A DNA stretch of 64,000 nt, from the NCBI RefSeq assembly GCF_001279585.1, contig NZ_LGEC01000114.1:1-64000 (forward strand), read 5' to 3'. The notes beneath the pieces were generated by a model, which saw only the letters and a list, made by a program, of their open reading frames with translations, searched no databases and was not told where the DNA came from. Both the position numbers and the translations under genes were made by a program. The stretch's first letter is position 1. Each line of letters starts with the position of its first letter. This DNA is from Nocardiopsis sp. NRRL B-16309. GTDB lineage: Bacteria; Actinomycetota; Actinomycetes; Streptosporangiales; Streptosporangiaceae. Shown here in pieces: positions 8,739-17,349 of this stretch.

Positions 8739-8756
8739 ATACCGCCCGGTCGGTAT
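8739..8756. promoter_or_regulatory. Near-perfect 18-bp palindrome, probable TetR-type operator
   Basis: ATACCGCCCGGTCGGTAT is palindromic except for one mismatched pair. The ATACCG...CGGTAT form is typical of actinobacterial TetR operators. It lies between the divergent DUF1330 and acyl-CoA synthetase genes, about 90-110 bases from each start. No regulator gene for it is adjacent. Confidence 0.65.
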
Positions 8757-8863
8757 CTACCCTCCGGCTCCCCCGACCGACGACCTCCCTCGCCCGCTCC
8801 CCGTCCGGCGCCGTGTGGTGTACTGGCTCGCGACCGGGCGCGGACGAGGGACGGGAACAGACC

Positions 8864-10384
8864 ATGCTGCTGGGTACCGGTGCGGACGTCGGACTCGCGG
8901 TGCGGGTCGGCGACGAGGGACTCGACCGCGAATCCCTGTGGGCGGCGGCCTCCGCCGTGGCCGAGCGGATCGCCGGAGCCGGTGCGGTGGCCGTGCACGG
9001 CGAGGCCTCGCTGCGCACGGTCGTCGCGGTCGTCGGCGGTCTGCTGGCCGGTGTCCCCGTGGTCCCGGTCCCGGCCGACTCCGGGTTCGCCGAGCGCCGC
9101 CACATCGTGCGCGACTCGGGCGCCGCCCTGTGGCTGGGAGAGCCGCGGGAGGGCGTCGACCTGCCCGTGCTCCCGGTCGACCCGGCCGAGCGCTCCTCCT
9201 TCTCACTCCCCGAGCCCCCGCCCGAGGCCACCGCGCTGATCATGTACACCTCGGGGACCACGGGACCGCCCAAGGGCGTCGTCCTGTCCCGGCGGGCCGT
9301 GGCCGCCGACCTGGACGCGCTCACCGACGCCTGGTCCTGGACCCCGGACGACGTCCTGGTGCACGGTCTGCCGCTGTTCCACGTGCACGGCCTGGTCCTG
9401 GGCCTGCTCGGCGCCCTGCGCGTGGGGAGTCCGCTGCTGCACACCGTCCGGCCGACCCCGGCCGCCTACGCCGCCGCGGCCCGCGCGATCAACGGCCCCG
9501 GCGACCTCGGTGGCATCGGCGGTTCCGGCGGTTCCGGCCGCCTCGACCACCTCGGTGGCCACACATCCTCCAGCAGCCGCACCTCCCCCGGCTCTGGCGG
9601 CCGTGGACGGCGCCGGTCGGCACTGTTCTTCGGTGTGCCGACCGTGTGGTCGCGGATCGTCCGTGACGGTTCCGCCGCCCGCGACCTGGCCGGCGCGCGG
9701 CTCCTGGTCTCGGGAAGCGCGTCGCTCCCCGACCCGGTGGCCGAGGGCCTGCGGGCGGCCACCGGGCACACCCCGGTCGAGCGGTACGGCATGACGGAAT
9801 CGCTCATCACCCTCGCCGCGCGCGCCGACGCCCCCCGCCGCACGGGCTGGGTGGGCACCGCGCTGACCGGGGTCGAGTCGCGGTTGCGCGGCGAGCACGG
9901 GGAACCGGTGCCGCCTGACGGCGAGAGCATCGGCGAACTCCAGGTGCGCGGCGCGACCCTCTTCGACGGGTACCTCCACCTGCCGGAGGCCACGGCGGCG
10001 GCCTGGACCGACGACGGCTGGTTCCGCACCGGCGACGCGGCGGTCCTCGACGAGCGGGGCTGGCACCGCGTGGTGGGGCGGATGTCGGTCGACATGATCA
10101 AGTCCGGCGGCTACCGGATCGGCGCGGGCGAGGTCGAGGCGGTGCTGCTCGGCCACCCCGCCGTGCGCGAGGCGGCCGTGGTCGGCGAGACCGACGACGA
10201 CCTGGGCCAGCGCATCGTCGCCTATCTGGTCGGCGACGGTATCGACGCGGCGGCGGTGATCGACTTCGTGGCCGCCCGGCTGTCGGTGCACAAGCGCCCG
10301 CGCGAGGTTCGGGTGGTCGACGCCCTGCCGCGCAACGCCATGGGCAAGGTCCAGAAGAAGCTCCTGGGCGGGGCACACCACTGA
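8864..10384 (+). CDS. Acyl-CoA synthetase of the malonyl-CoA synthetase (MatB) type
   Basis: 506 aa, adenylate-forming ANL superfamily. AMP-binding P-loop MYTSGTTGPPKG at 128-138; second core motif RYGMTES; WFRTGDAA; hinge GRMSVDMIKSGGYRIGAGEVE; and the C-terminal catalytic Lys in RNAMGKVQKK. The hinge and the GQRIVAYLV segment closely resemble Streptomyces MatB, which makes malonyl- or methylmalonyl-CoA from the free acid; the substrate here is inferred. Residues ~211-250 are a Gly/Ser-rich insertion (GGSGGSG) not expected in the family. ATG 8864 has only a weak GAGGGA site; longer in-frame extensions add non-homologous sequence. Confidence 0.85.
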   Translation: MLLGTGADVGLAVRVGDEGLDRESLWAAASAVAERIAGAGAVAVHGEASLRTVVAVVGGLLAGVPVVPVPADSGFAERRHIVRDSGAALWLGEPREGVDLPVLPVDPAERSSFSLPEPPPEATALIMYTSGTTGPPKGVVLSRRAVAADLDALTDAWSWTPDDVLVHGLPLFHVHGLVLGLLGALRVGSPLLHTVRPTPAAYAAAARAINGPGDLGGIGGSGGSGRLDHLGGHTSSSSRTSPGSGGRGRRRSALFFGVPTVWSRIVRDGSAARDLAGARLLVSGSASLPDPVAEGLRAATGHTPVERYGMTESLITLAARADAPRRTGWVGTALTGVESRLRGEHGEPVPPDGESIGELQVRGATLFDGYLHLPEATAAAWTDDGWFRTGDAAVLDERGWHRVVGRMSVDMIKSGGYRIGAGEVEAVLLGHPAVREAAVVGETDDDLGQRIVAYLVGDGIDAAAVIDFVAARLSVHKRPREVRVVDALPRNAMGKVQKKLLGGAHH

Positions 10385-10786
10385 GGGACCGGCCCTGCCG
10401 CCCCAGCTACTTCACCGACCGACCACCATCAGGGCACCGCCGATCCCCCCGATCGTCCCAGCCACCTCGCACCTCGACCACCCCAGCCATCTCAGCAGCG
10501 TCCACCTCACCGACCCACCGCCATCACGGCACCGCCGACCGCCCCGGCTGCCCCGGCTGCCCCAGCCGCCGCAATCGTCCCAACCACCTCGCACCTCGAC
10601 CACCCCAGGCGCCGCGATCGTCCCAGCCACCTCAAGTCGCATCAGTCGCCCTGATCGTCGGCCCACGGCGACGCGGGCTCGACCTCGGCCGGACGCCACC
10701 GGGGGGCGGCTCGGGACCGTGTCCGGCCTCTTCGCGCTGGACGGCAGCGGCACCGTACCCTCCGAAGCGCGCGACCGGGTCCTCTC
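10385..10786. repeat. Intergenic region with imperfect ~36-base direct repeats
   Basis: 402 bases with no gene between two convergent genes. A unit close to ATCGTCCCAGCCACCTCGCA followed by CCTCGACCACCCCAG occurs near 10452 and 10572, with a partial copy near 10616. CACCGACC-type motifs and GCTGCCCCG runs fill the rest. It looks like decayed minisatellite DNA; there is no clear terminator stem. Confidence 0.55.
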
Positions 10787-12319
10787 TCAGCCCGCGGCTG
10801 CGCCGAACCACCTGGACAGCGGGCCGACCAGGTCCTTCTGGTCCGCGCCGACCCACGCCACGTGACCGTCCGGCCGCAGCAGCACCGCGGGCACGCTCAA
10901 TTCCCCGACGTCACCCGCGTCCCCCGCTCCGCCCGCGTCACCCGCGTCACCCGCGTCACCCGCGTCACCCGCGTCACCCGCGCCGCCGGTATCGCCGGTA
11001 TCGCCGGTATCGCGGGTATCGACGACATGGTCGACCCGGTCGTCCCAGCCCTTCACCGAGAGTCGGCCGGTCCGGTCGATCAGCAGCCCGCGACCACCGT
11101 GCATCAACTCGTACAGGCGTCCCCGCCCGAGCCGCGCGTCCCGGAGCCGCCGGCCGAGCAGGTCGTGCCCGTCACCGAAGTCGTAGCGGACGTCGACCGC
11201 GGTGACCATGCCGGTCACGTACCGGTTCACCTCCTCGAAGTCCATCAGTTCCCGGAACAGCCCGCGCAGCGCGACCGCACCCGGTTCGGCCCCCAGCAGC
11301 GTCATCTGCGCGCGCGTGTTGTCCAGCACGCGCGCCCCCACCGGGTACCGCTCGTCGTGATAGCTGTCCAACAGCCCGTCCGGCGCCCAGCCCTGAACCG
11401 CGGCGGCCAGCTTCCACCCGAGGTTGAAGGCGTCCTGCACCCCGAGGTTGAGCCCCTGCCCACCGGTCGGCGGGTGGATGTGCGCCGCGTCACCGGCCAG
11501 CAGCACCCGGCCGACCCGGTAGCGCTCGGCCTGCCGGGTGGCGTCCCCGAACCGGGACAGCCAGCGCGGCGAGTGCGCGCCGAAGTCGGTGCCCCCGACC
11601 GCCCGCAGCCGCTCCTGGAAGTCGGCCAGGGTCGGTTCGGCCGTCCGCTCCTCGGACACCCCCTCGGCGGGGACGACGACGCGGTACATCCCGTCGCCGA
11701 GGGGCGCGACGCCGAACCGCAGCTGCGTCCTGCCGACCTCCGCGACGACGGCGTCGATCTCCTCCTGGTCCGCGGTCAGCCCCATCTCGCCCAGCAGGGT
11801 CTCGACCCTGGCGGGCTCCCCCGGGAAACCGACGCCGACCTGCTTGCGCGCCGTACTGCGGGCGCCGTCGCACCCGACGAGGTAGCGCGCACGCAGCCGT
11901 GTGCCGTCGGCCAGGTCGGCGGTCACCCCGTTCTCGTCCTGTCCGACCCCGACCACCTCGTGGCCGCGCCGGATCTCCACTCCGGCCTCGATGGCGTACT
12001 CGTTGAGCAGCCGCTCGGTGACCGGCTGCGGGACCGCGAGGCCGTACGGGTGCGCCGTGTCCAGTAGGTCCGGCCACGGCTTGGTGATGCCGCCGAAGAG
12101 ACCACCGACTTGGAACTCCTCACCGACCGCGCGGAACCGGTCCAGCAGTCCCCGCTGGTCCATGATCTCGACACTGCGCACGTGCAGGCCCTGCCCGCGG
12201 GACTGCCGGGTCGGCTCGGACCGCCGCTCCAGCACGACCACGTGCACGTCGTGCAGCCGCAGTTCGGCCGCCAGCATCAGCCCCGTCGGCCCGCCGCCGA
12301 CCACGATCACCTCAGGCAT
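10787..12319 (-). CDS. rox: FAD-dependent rifampicin monooxygenase homologue
   Basis: 510 aa flavoprotein hydroxylase (PHBH fold). FAD-binding GGGPTGLMLAAEL near the N-terminus, the QSRGQGLHVRSVEIMDQRGL segment, the DG motif VGCDGARST, and LLAGDAAHIHPPTGGQGLN. It follows actinobacterial Rox proteins closely through residue ~430 and again in the C-terminal thioredoxin-like domain (VPAVLLRPDGHVAWVG). Rox enzymes hydroxylate rifamycins and so confer resistance; the true substrate here is inferred. Between these parts, residues ~431-471 are an expanded DTGDTGDAGDAG tract replacing a short loop. Start ATG 12319 is after a GGGGGG run. Confidence 0.85.
   Translation of the reverse strand: MPEVIVVGGGPTGLMLAAELRLHDVHVVVLERRSEPTRQSRGQGLHVRSVEIMDQRGLLDRFRAVGEEFQVGGLFGGITKPWPDLLDTAHPYGLAVPQPVTERLLNEYAIEAGVEIRRGHEVVGVGQDENGVTADLADGTRLRARYLVGCDGARSTARKQVGVGFPGEPARVETLLGEMGLTADQEEIDAVVAEVGRTQLRFGVAPLGDGMYRVVVPAEGVSEERTAEPTLADFQERLRAVGGTDFGAHSPRWLSRFGDATRQAERYRVGRVLLAGDAAHIHPPTGGQGLNLGVQDAFNLGWKLAAAVQGWAPDGLLDSYHDERYPVGARVLDNTRAQMTLLGAEPGAVALRGLFRELMDFEEVNRYVTGMVTAVDVRYDFGDGHDLLGRRLRDARLGRGRLYELMHGGRGLLIDRTGRLSVKGWDDRVDHVVDTRDTGDTGDTGGAGDAGDAGDAGDAGDAGGAGDAGDVGELSVPAVLLRPDGHVAWVGADQKDLVGPLSRWFGAAAG
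10934..11020. repeat. Two in-frame 9-bp tandem arrays inside the rox-like gene
   Basis: Five perfect copies of CGCGTCACC (10934-10978) are followed by three perfect copies of GCCGGTATC and one variant (10985-11020). As 9-mers they keep the reading frame and encode GDA/GDT-type tripeptides. Perfect copies suggest recent or continuing slippage, so the length probably varies between strains. Confidence 0.85.
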
Positions 12320-12631
12320 GAACCCCCCGCTCACCGGTACCGCTCCTGTTCGAGCGCTCATTCTGCGGGACGACGGGGGGCTTGCCGCAAGCCCTCGGGT
12401 GCGCTATAGGTTGAGAGTGGCAAGAGGAATCCTGATTCCCTTGCCCTCGCTTTTTTCCGGGCACGGGTCAGCGGCATTCCCTTCGCGATACCGCGGCCGC
12501 ACCGGCTCTTCGAGGCCCCGGACCAGCCACCACCGTCCGGACCCCCGAACGCGGCCATGCCGCGTTCCGCCTCCGTGTCGCCCGCGCCTGCCCGCACCGG
12601 CCCCGAACAACGCAGGGACGGCGGACAACAG

Positions 12632-12669
12632 CGGGCCCCGGCCGTCCCCGCGGGGACGGCCGGGGCCCG
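12632..12669. terminator. Perfect 38-base GC-rich palindrome, probable terminator
   Basis: Two 19-base arms (CGGGCCCCGGCCGTCCCCG and its complement) meet with no loop bases. It starts 47 bases past the stop of the minus-strand immunity-like gene. No T-run follows, as is common for actinomycete terminators. The rest of the 12320-12715 gap shows no gene. Confidence 0.75.
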
Positions 12670-12715
12670 ACCTGTTCATCGGCTTCCGGTGCGGTATCCG
12701 GCTTCCGCTGTCCGG

Positions 12716-14347
12716 CTACTGACCCATCAGCGAGCTCAGCAGCGGCCCGAACTCGTCGTCCGAGGTGTGCAGCGTGACCGACCCCGCTTCGTGGTCGACC
12801 TCCGCCCCGACGGGACGCAGGTCCGCGGGCGCGCTCTGCTCCCTCGTACGGGAGGAGGGGTGCCACCAGAAGATCTGCGTGCTGAGGGGCTTCTCCGCGT
12901 CGGCCGCGAAGCGCTGGGCGACCTCGCGCAGGTTCTCCATGGCCGCGATGGGGTGCGCCTGGCCCAGCGGGTGCGCGATGAGCACCTCCGGGACGGGCAG
13001 GACCACCAGGGCGCCGTGCGGCGCCTCCCCCAGGTGCCGGTCCAGGTCGTGCACGTTGGCCGCCACATACGGGTGACCGCCACCGATGTGCACGAGCCGC
13101 GTGCCGTTGATGTCGTGCTCGCTCACCTCGACGGGGTCGGCGAGGGACGCGGCCACGGCCGCGGCGAAGACCTCGGCGTCCGACCGGCCCGAGCTCTCGT
13201 GCGCCGCTCGTGACAGCGGCTGCAGGCTCTGGGGACTGTCGACGACGACGGTCTGCCACAGACCGGGCGCGATCTCTCGACCGACGAGCTGTTCCAGCGC
13301 GCCCTCGGGGAAGGCCGAGACCGGGTAGACGCGGACCCGGAGCTCCCCGGCCGACTCGGTGCCCTGCCGCGTCGCCCGGTCCAGCTGGTCGACGACGTTG
13401 CGCGCGAATCCGGCCGCGTGCTCGGCGACCTTCTCGGGAGCCTCGCTGTCCATGGCTGTGCGGAAGCCGCCGATGTCGACCGAGGCGGTGTTGCCGTTCG
13501 ACATCGGGATGACCAGGGTGTTCCGGTCCTGGAAGGCGACCTCGGAACCCAGGTCGCGAAAGGCCGAGACGAGGGCGGTGGCCACACCGTCCGAGGGGTC
13601 CACCGGGGTGGTCGCCCCGGTCGGCGCGGCCGGGGCGGAACCCGCGGAATCGGCCGGTCCGGCGTCGCGTCCCCGGGCGGCCTGGGCGACGTACCCGGCG
13701 AAGTGGGCGGCCAGGCCCTCCCACTGGTCCTCGGGCATGATGAGCGCCTGGTCGAACGTGGTCCGCATGTCGGTGTCGAGCAGGACCGCGCCGTCGGGCA
13801 GGGCCACGCGCAGGCCGGTCGGCGGGCGGTGCTCGGCGACCAGGCCCTCGCGGGAGCACGCGGCGACCAGAGCGGCACCGATGGCGGAGGTCATCGCGCC
13901 GGTGTCGAGGCCGCGCGCCTGGTCGAGCTTGGCCCGGATCCAGTCGGGGAGCACGTCGTCCGCGCGCGGGTAGCGCTCCAGCTCCTGTGCGTAGGCGAGC
14001 GGGCTCGGCTCACGGGTCAGGTCGGGCTCGGTGTCGTAGTTGTACTCGATGTCGACCTTCCCGGTGTGGTGGACCGAGACGATCATCGACAGCCAGGTGC
14101 CCTTGCCCTCCTGGTAGCAGCGCCGCTTGAGCGCTTCGGCCGCGTCGCGGGCCCCGTCGGGCACCGGCACCTGGCCGACCTGGCCGTCCGCGCCCTGGAC
14201 GGCCAGCACGTCGTCGTTGAGGGCACCGATCACCCTGGCCAGGTAGGTGAGCTGCTGCCAGCCCTCGGGGGTCGCCGACACCAGGGCCTGCCCGAGCTCC
14301 TGGATGAGTTCGCCCTGATCCAGGGGGCCGGGGGTCTGCGGGTCCAT
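12716..14347 (-). CDS. Two-domain YezG-like / DUF1444-like immunity protein
   Basis: 543 aa, no signal or membrane segment. The N-terminal ~115 residues (ATPEGWQQLTYLARV ... GTWLSMIVSVHHTGKVDIEY) resemble the YezG/DUF600 immunity family that neutralises bacterial nuclease toxins. The C-terminal ~200 residues (ALVVLPVPEVLIAHPLGQA ... FFWWHP-like IFWWHPSS) look like the DUF1444 family. The middle repeats a DALIMPEDQWEGLAAHFAGYV unit reminiscent of SUKH/DUF-type immunity folds. Domain calls rest on my recognition only. No toxin gene is adjacent, so this would be an orphan immunity protein. ATG 14347 has GGAG at good spacing; a hairpin follows the stop. Confidence 0.6.
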   Translation of the reverse strand: MDPQTPGPLDQGELIQELGQALVSATPEGWQQLTYLARVIGALNDDVLAVQGADGQVGQVPVPDGARDAAEALKRRCYQEGKGTWLSMIVSVHHTGKVDIEYNYDTEPDLTREPSPLAYAQELERYPRADDVLPDWIRAKLDQARGLDTGAMTSAIGAALVAACSREGLVAEHRPPTGLRVALPDGAVLLDTDMRTTFDQALIMPEDQWEGLAAHFAGYVAQAARGRDAGPADSAGSAPAAPTGATTPVDPSDGVATALVSAFRDLGSEVAFQDRNTLVIPMSNGNTASVDIGGFRTAMDSEAPEKVAEHAAGFARNVVDQLDRATRQGTESAGELRVRVYPVSAFPEGALEQLVGREIAPGLWQTVVVDSPQSLQPLSRAAHESSGRSDAEVFAAAVAASLADPVEVSEHDINGTRLVHIGGGHPYVAANVHDLDRHLGEAPHGALVVLPVPEVLIAHPLGQAHPIAAMENLREVAQRFAADAEKPLSTQIFWWHPSSRTREQSAPADLRPVGAEVDHEAGSVTLHTSDDEFGPLLSSLMGQ

Positions 14348-15067
14348 GTACTGCTCCGTGTCCGTGTGGTGGAAAAGGGGCGGATGCGCCTCCCTTCCTA
14401 CCGCACGACGGGGACGCTCCGCGTCCGTCCCCGTACCCACGGAGAGTGGCCGTGCCCGGACCCGCGTCGGGCCGCGTCGAGCGGGCCGGGACACCAGGGG
14501 TGACCGGGCGGGGACGAGCCGGGGTGGGCGGTCGTGAGGAGGGCGATCCCCCGAACCGGGCCTGGTCCAGCGCTGCGGCTCGCCCAGGTCCCGGATGACG
14601 CCCTGAACGATCCCGGCGCCGATCGCACCTCGCTGGAGCGGGCCGCGCGCCGCGTCCTCGACGAAGGGCTGCGGCCGGGCGAGCTGACCGCCGTGCTGGG
14701 CGACTCCGCCGCCCTACGCCGTCCGTTCCCCGCGCTCATGCGCCGACTGCGCAGCGCGGGTGACGCGGGCCTTCCTGGACGGACGTCTCGGCCGTGGCGT
14801 GGACCGAGTCGGGATTCGGGGCTCGGACCGGAGCGGAGACCCGGATGGCGTCCGGGGGGCGGGCTCGGGCGGCGGACTCGGGCCGCGACGTGAACCTGGC
14901 CCCCGGGAGTCGCCCTTCCGTGCCAGTGACACCACGCGGCCCCGCTGGCGCCTCCGTCACCGCGGTCCCGCGGTCGCGGCGATCACGGCGGTCACGATCG
15001 AACGTGGCCGCGCCGGGGGCAGACCATCCGGCACGGCCACGCGGTCAGGGACTCCGACGAGTCCGGG
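14348..15067. other. 720-base stretch without a convincing gene
   Basis: Between the immunity-like gene and the xylanase. A GTG-started plus-strand frame at 14534-14893 begins with a protein-like stretch (SLERAARRVLDEGLRPGELTAVLGDSAALRRPF) but then turns into low-complexity Gly/Arg, so it may be a gene remnant. Near 14975 a short CCGCGG inverted repeat could help end the xylanase transcript. Nothing else is supported. Confidence 0.35.
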
Positions 15068-16096
15068 TCAGTTGGCGCTGCAGGAGACCGTCGGCCACGT
15101 CCAGTTGCCGTTGTGGTCGATGGTCACGCCCCAGTTGTTTCCGTTGCCGTTGGGGGTGGCCGTCAGCACCTGCGAGCTGGGCCAGGTGGCGTTGACGTTC
15201 CAGGTGGCGCTGATCCGCGCCGGGGAGGGCACGTTCATCGTCACGGTCCAGTCGTCGGAACCGGACACCGACACGTTGAGGTTGTACCGGTCGTTCCACT
15301 GCTGGCCCGCGGACAACGACGCGGTGCAGCCGCCGTTGCCCGGGTCACCGGGGTCGCCCGGGTCGCCGCCGCCACCGGAGGAACCCAGCGTGATGTTGGA
15401 GTTCCCGCTGCTCTGGTAGCCCTCGGTCGCCATGATCATGTAGTCGTGGTTGCCCAGGTTCATCCCGTGGCTCGCCCACGCGTCGAAGTGGTTGCCGGTC
15501 GTGATGGTTCCGCTCGTACGCGGCGACTGGCGGACGCTCCAGTACTGCGGGAAGGTCTGGGTCCCGTCGATGGACGGCGCGTCGTAGCGCATCGTCCGGT
15601 AGATGTCGTAGGTTCCGCCGTCGCTGGTCACGGTGCCCTGGTAGTCGCCCGTGGGCCGGTAGGTGCCCCAGTCGTCGACGATGTAGTACTCCACGAGCGG
15701 GCTCCGCGTCCATCCGTAGAGCGTCAGGTACGCGTTCCCGGACGGGTTGAAGCTGCCGGAGTACTCGACGCTCCTGCGCCCGCCGGTGCTCCAGCCCTTG
15801 CCCGCGACGAAGTTGCCGGTGTTGCTCCATGAGGTGCTGTAGTTGCCGCCGGACCCCAGATCCATCGAGACCGACCCGGGGGCGTCGGTCCAGAAGGAGT
15901 AGAAGTAGCCGTCGTGGTTGCCGGTCTCGTTCGAGGTGACGGCCGCATTCGCGACGCCCGGCTGCATGGTCACGGTCAGGACCAGCGCCGACGCGACGGC
16001 GCACGCTCGGCCGAGCAGCCTCCTGGCACGGCCGAACCGGGCCGGCGCGGGGTGGCTGCGGCTCCGTGGGCGGACGGGGGTGTCGTAGGTGGACAT
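15068..16096 (-). CDS. Secreted GH11 endo-1,4-beta-xylanase with CBM2
   Basis: 342 aa, exported. A signal peptide with a long basic N-region (RFGRARRLLGR, helix ~31-46) ends at GVANA near residue 51. GH11 catalytic domain ~52-238: nucleophile E136 in LVEYYIVDDWG and acid/base E225 in ATEGYQSSG, both present. A GGGGDPGDPGDPG linker (~241-254) leads to a family 2 carbohydrate-binding module closed by C257 and C339 with exposed Trp residues. It hydrolyses xylan outside the cell. Start at 16096 follows AGGAGG. Regulatory palindromes of the GAAA-TTTC type lie upstream. Confidence 0.95.
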   Translation of the reverse strand: MSTYDTPVRPRSRSHPAPARFGRARRLLGRACAVASALVLTVTMQPGVANAAVTSNETGNHDGYFYSFWTDAPGSVSMDLGSGGNYSTSWSNTGNFVAGKGWSTGGRRSVEYSGSFNPSGNAYLTLYGWTRSPLVEYYIVDDWGTYRPTGDYQGTVTSDGGTYDIYRTMRYDAPSIDGTQTFPQYWSVRQSPRTSGTITTGNHFDAWASHGMNLGNHDYMIMATEGYQSSGNSNITLGSSGGGGDPGDPGDPGNGGCTASLSAGQQWNDRYNLNVSVSGSDDWTVTMNVPSPARISATWNVNATWPSSQVLTATPNGNGNNWGVTIDHNGNWTWPTVSCSAN

Positions 16097-16261
16097 GCTT
16101 CCTCCTGGGGGGATGGGAGGGACCGGGCCATGGCGGGACGGCCCGGCGATGCTGCCGACGGCCGGGGCGGTGCCGCGGTGGCGCGATGCCGTGCCACGGG
16201 GCGGCTCTGCCCGGTCGCCGTCGGTGACGAGTATTCGTCCGCCCGCGTGGCGTGTCAATGG

Positions 16262-16407
16262 TTTCGGAAAACTTTCGATAGCCATGGGCGCCCGAAAATG
16301 ACATCAAGCCTGCTGAATGGCATGGAAGGAATCAGCGCACTCTCCACTGCCAGAAGTCATCAAAAGTCGCCTGGAGACTCACGAACAATCTTTCCGAAAA
16401 GTTTCGG
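16262..16407. promoter_or_regulatory. Two GAAA..TTTC operator-like motifs upstream of the xylanase
   Basis: A perfect CCGAAA-AG-TTTCGG palindrome at 16394-16407 and a related TTTCGGAAAACTTTCG at 16262-16277 lie 165-310 bases upstream of the xylanase start. They resemble the CGAAA-type repeats noted upstream of Streptomyces xylanase genes. The rest of the 653-base gap to the next gene (16097-16749) contains GGGTCC tandem repeats near 16507 and no ORF I trust. Confidence 0.55.
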
Positions 16408-16749
16408 ATAGTTGCCTCGTCGTGCGCTCTGACCGCCACCGGCCGAGGAATCTGCGACAGAGAGTGCGCCCCGACGCACGAAGGTCCTTCGGGCGGACAT
16501 CCTGCTCGGGTCCGGGTCCGGGTCCGGGCCGAGTCGGGCCGAGTCGGACCGGCACTCGGTCCAGGTCCTTCTTCACGGGGGACTCGAATCAGCCCCCTGG
16601 AGGCACCGACCCGCGAACCGGACGGCTGACACCCCAGTGGGCACGAGCGTCGCGTCTGACGCGGCAGCGCGACAGGAGTGCCCCGCCCCGGCCGAACCGG
16701 CCCTGTGGACAACCGGATCCGGGCGCTTCCACCAGCACATACTGAAGTC

Positions 16750-17187
16750 ATGTTGACCACGGACGCCCGTACCCTGCTCTCCGCCCTCCTGCGCGACCTG
16801 CCCGGCGACCACCACGTCCTCACCCTGAACACCGGCCATCCGATGTCCACCGCGATCGACGCGCGCGGGGAGGGCTTCGACGTCGAACATCCAGCTGTGG
16901 TGGAGCGGCTGTGCGCCGCCATCTCCAGGCCCTCGCCCTCCGCGCTGGTCCTGCGCACCTTGACCGACCGGATCTCCCACACGCTTCCCGACGGCACCGC
17001 CGTCCCCGTCACGCTCGTCCGGGGCTGGCGCGTCGGCGAACGCACCCTGTTCCCGCTCGACGAGGCGGAGATGTTCAACGCGCACTGCACCGACGCGGCC
17101 TCGGGCGAACCAGTGCCTCCCGAACGCGGGGTGGAGTACGCCGGCGCCCCTGAGATCGACCTCGCCGCCTTCGACGAACTCCGGTGA
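16750..17187 (+). CDS. Hypothetical protein, 145 aa
   Basis: I do not recognise this family. It starts MLTTDARTLLSALLRDLPGDHH and has a mixed alpha/beta composition without signal peptide, transmembrane helix or cysteine motif. A conserved-looking central part reads LTDRISHTLPDGTAVPVTLVRGWRVGERTLFPL. The ATG at 16750 has only a weak GAAG ahead of it; an in-frame GTG at 16678 would add 24 unremarkable residues. It precedes an HD-domain gene on the same strand by 160 bases. Function unknown. Confidence 0.5.
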   Translation: MLTTDARTLLSALLRDLPGDHHVLTLNTGHPMSTAIDARGEGFDVEHPAVVERLCAAISRPSPSALVLRTLTDRISHTLPDGTAVPVTLVRGWRVGERTLFPLDEAEMFNAHCTDAASGEPVPPERGVEYAGAPEIDLAAFDELR

Positions 17188-17349
17188 AGGCCGGAGCCGA
17201 CGAGCCACGATCCGTGCGCGCTCACCGAGCGGGATCGGGCCACAGTCCGCATGCGCCGAAGCCCCGAACCACGATCCCCCGTACCTACACCGGCCCAGCG
17301 TTCCCCGCCCATGACCGGTCCACAGCCCGCCGCCACTACCGTCGAGGCC

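Noticed and set aside
10934..11020. Short regular repeats that might suggest a CRISPR array
   Set aside because: Units are 9 bp, contiguous, without spacers, and in frame with the rox-like gene.
14534..14893. A short plus-strand ORF before the xylanase
   Set aside because: Only its first ~65 codons look protein-like; the rest is low complexity, and no ribosome site or family supports it. Mentioned as a possible remnant only.
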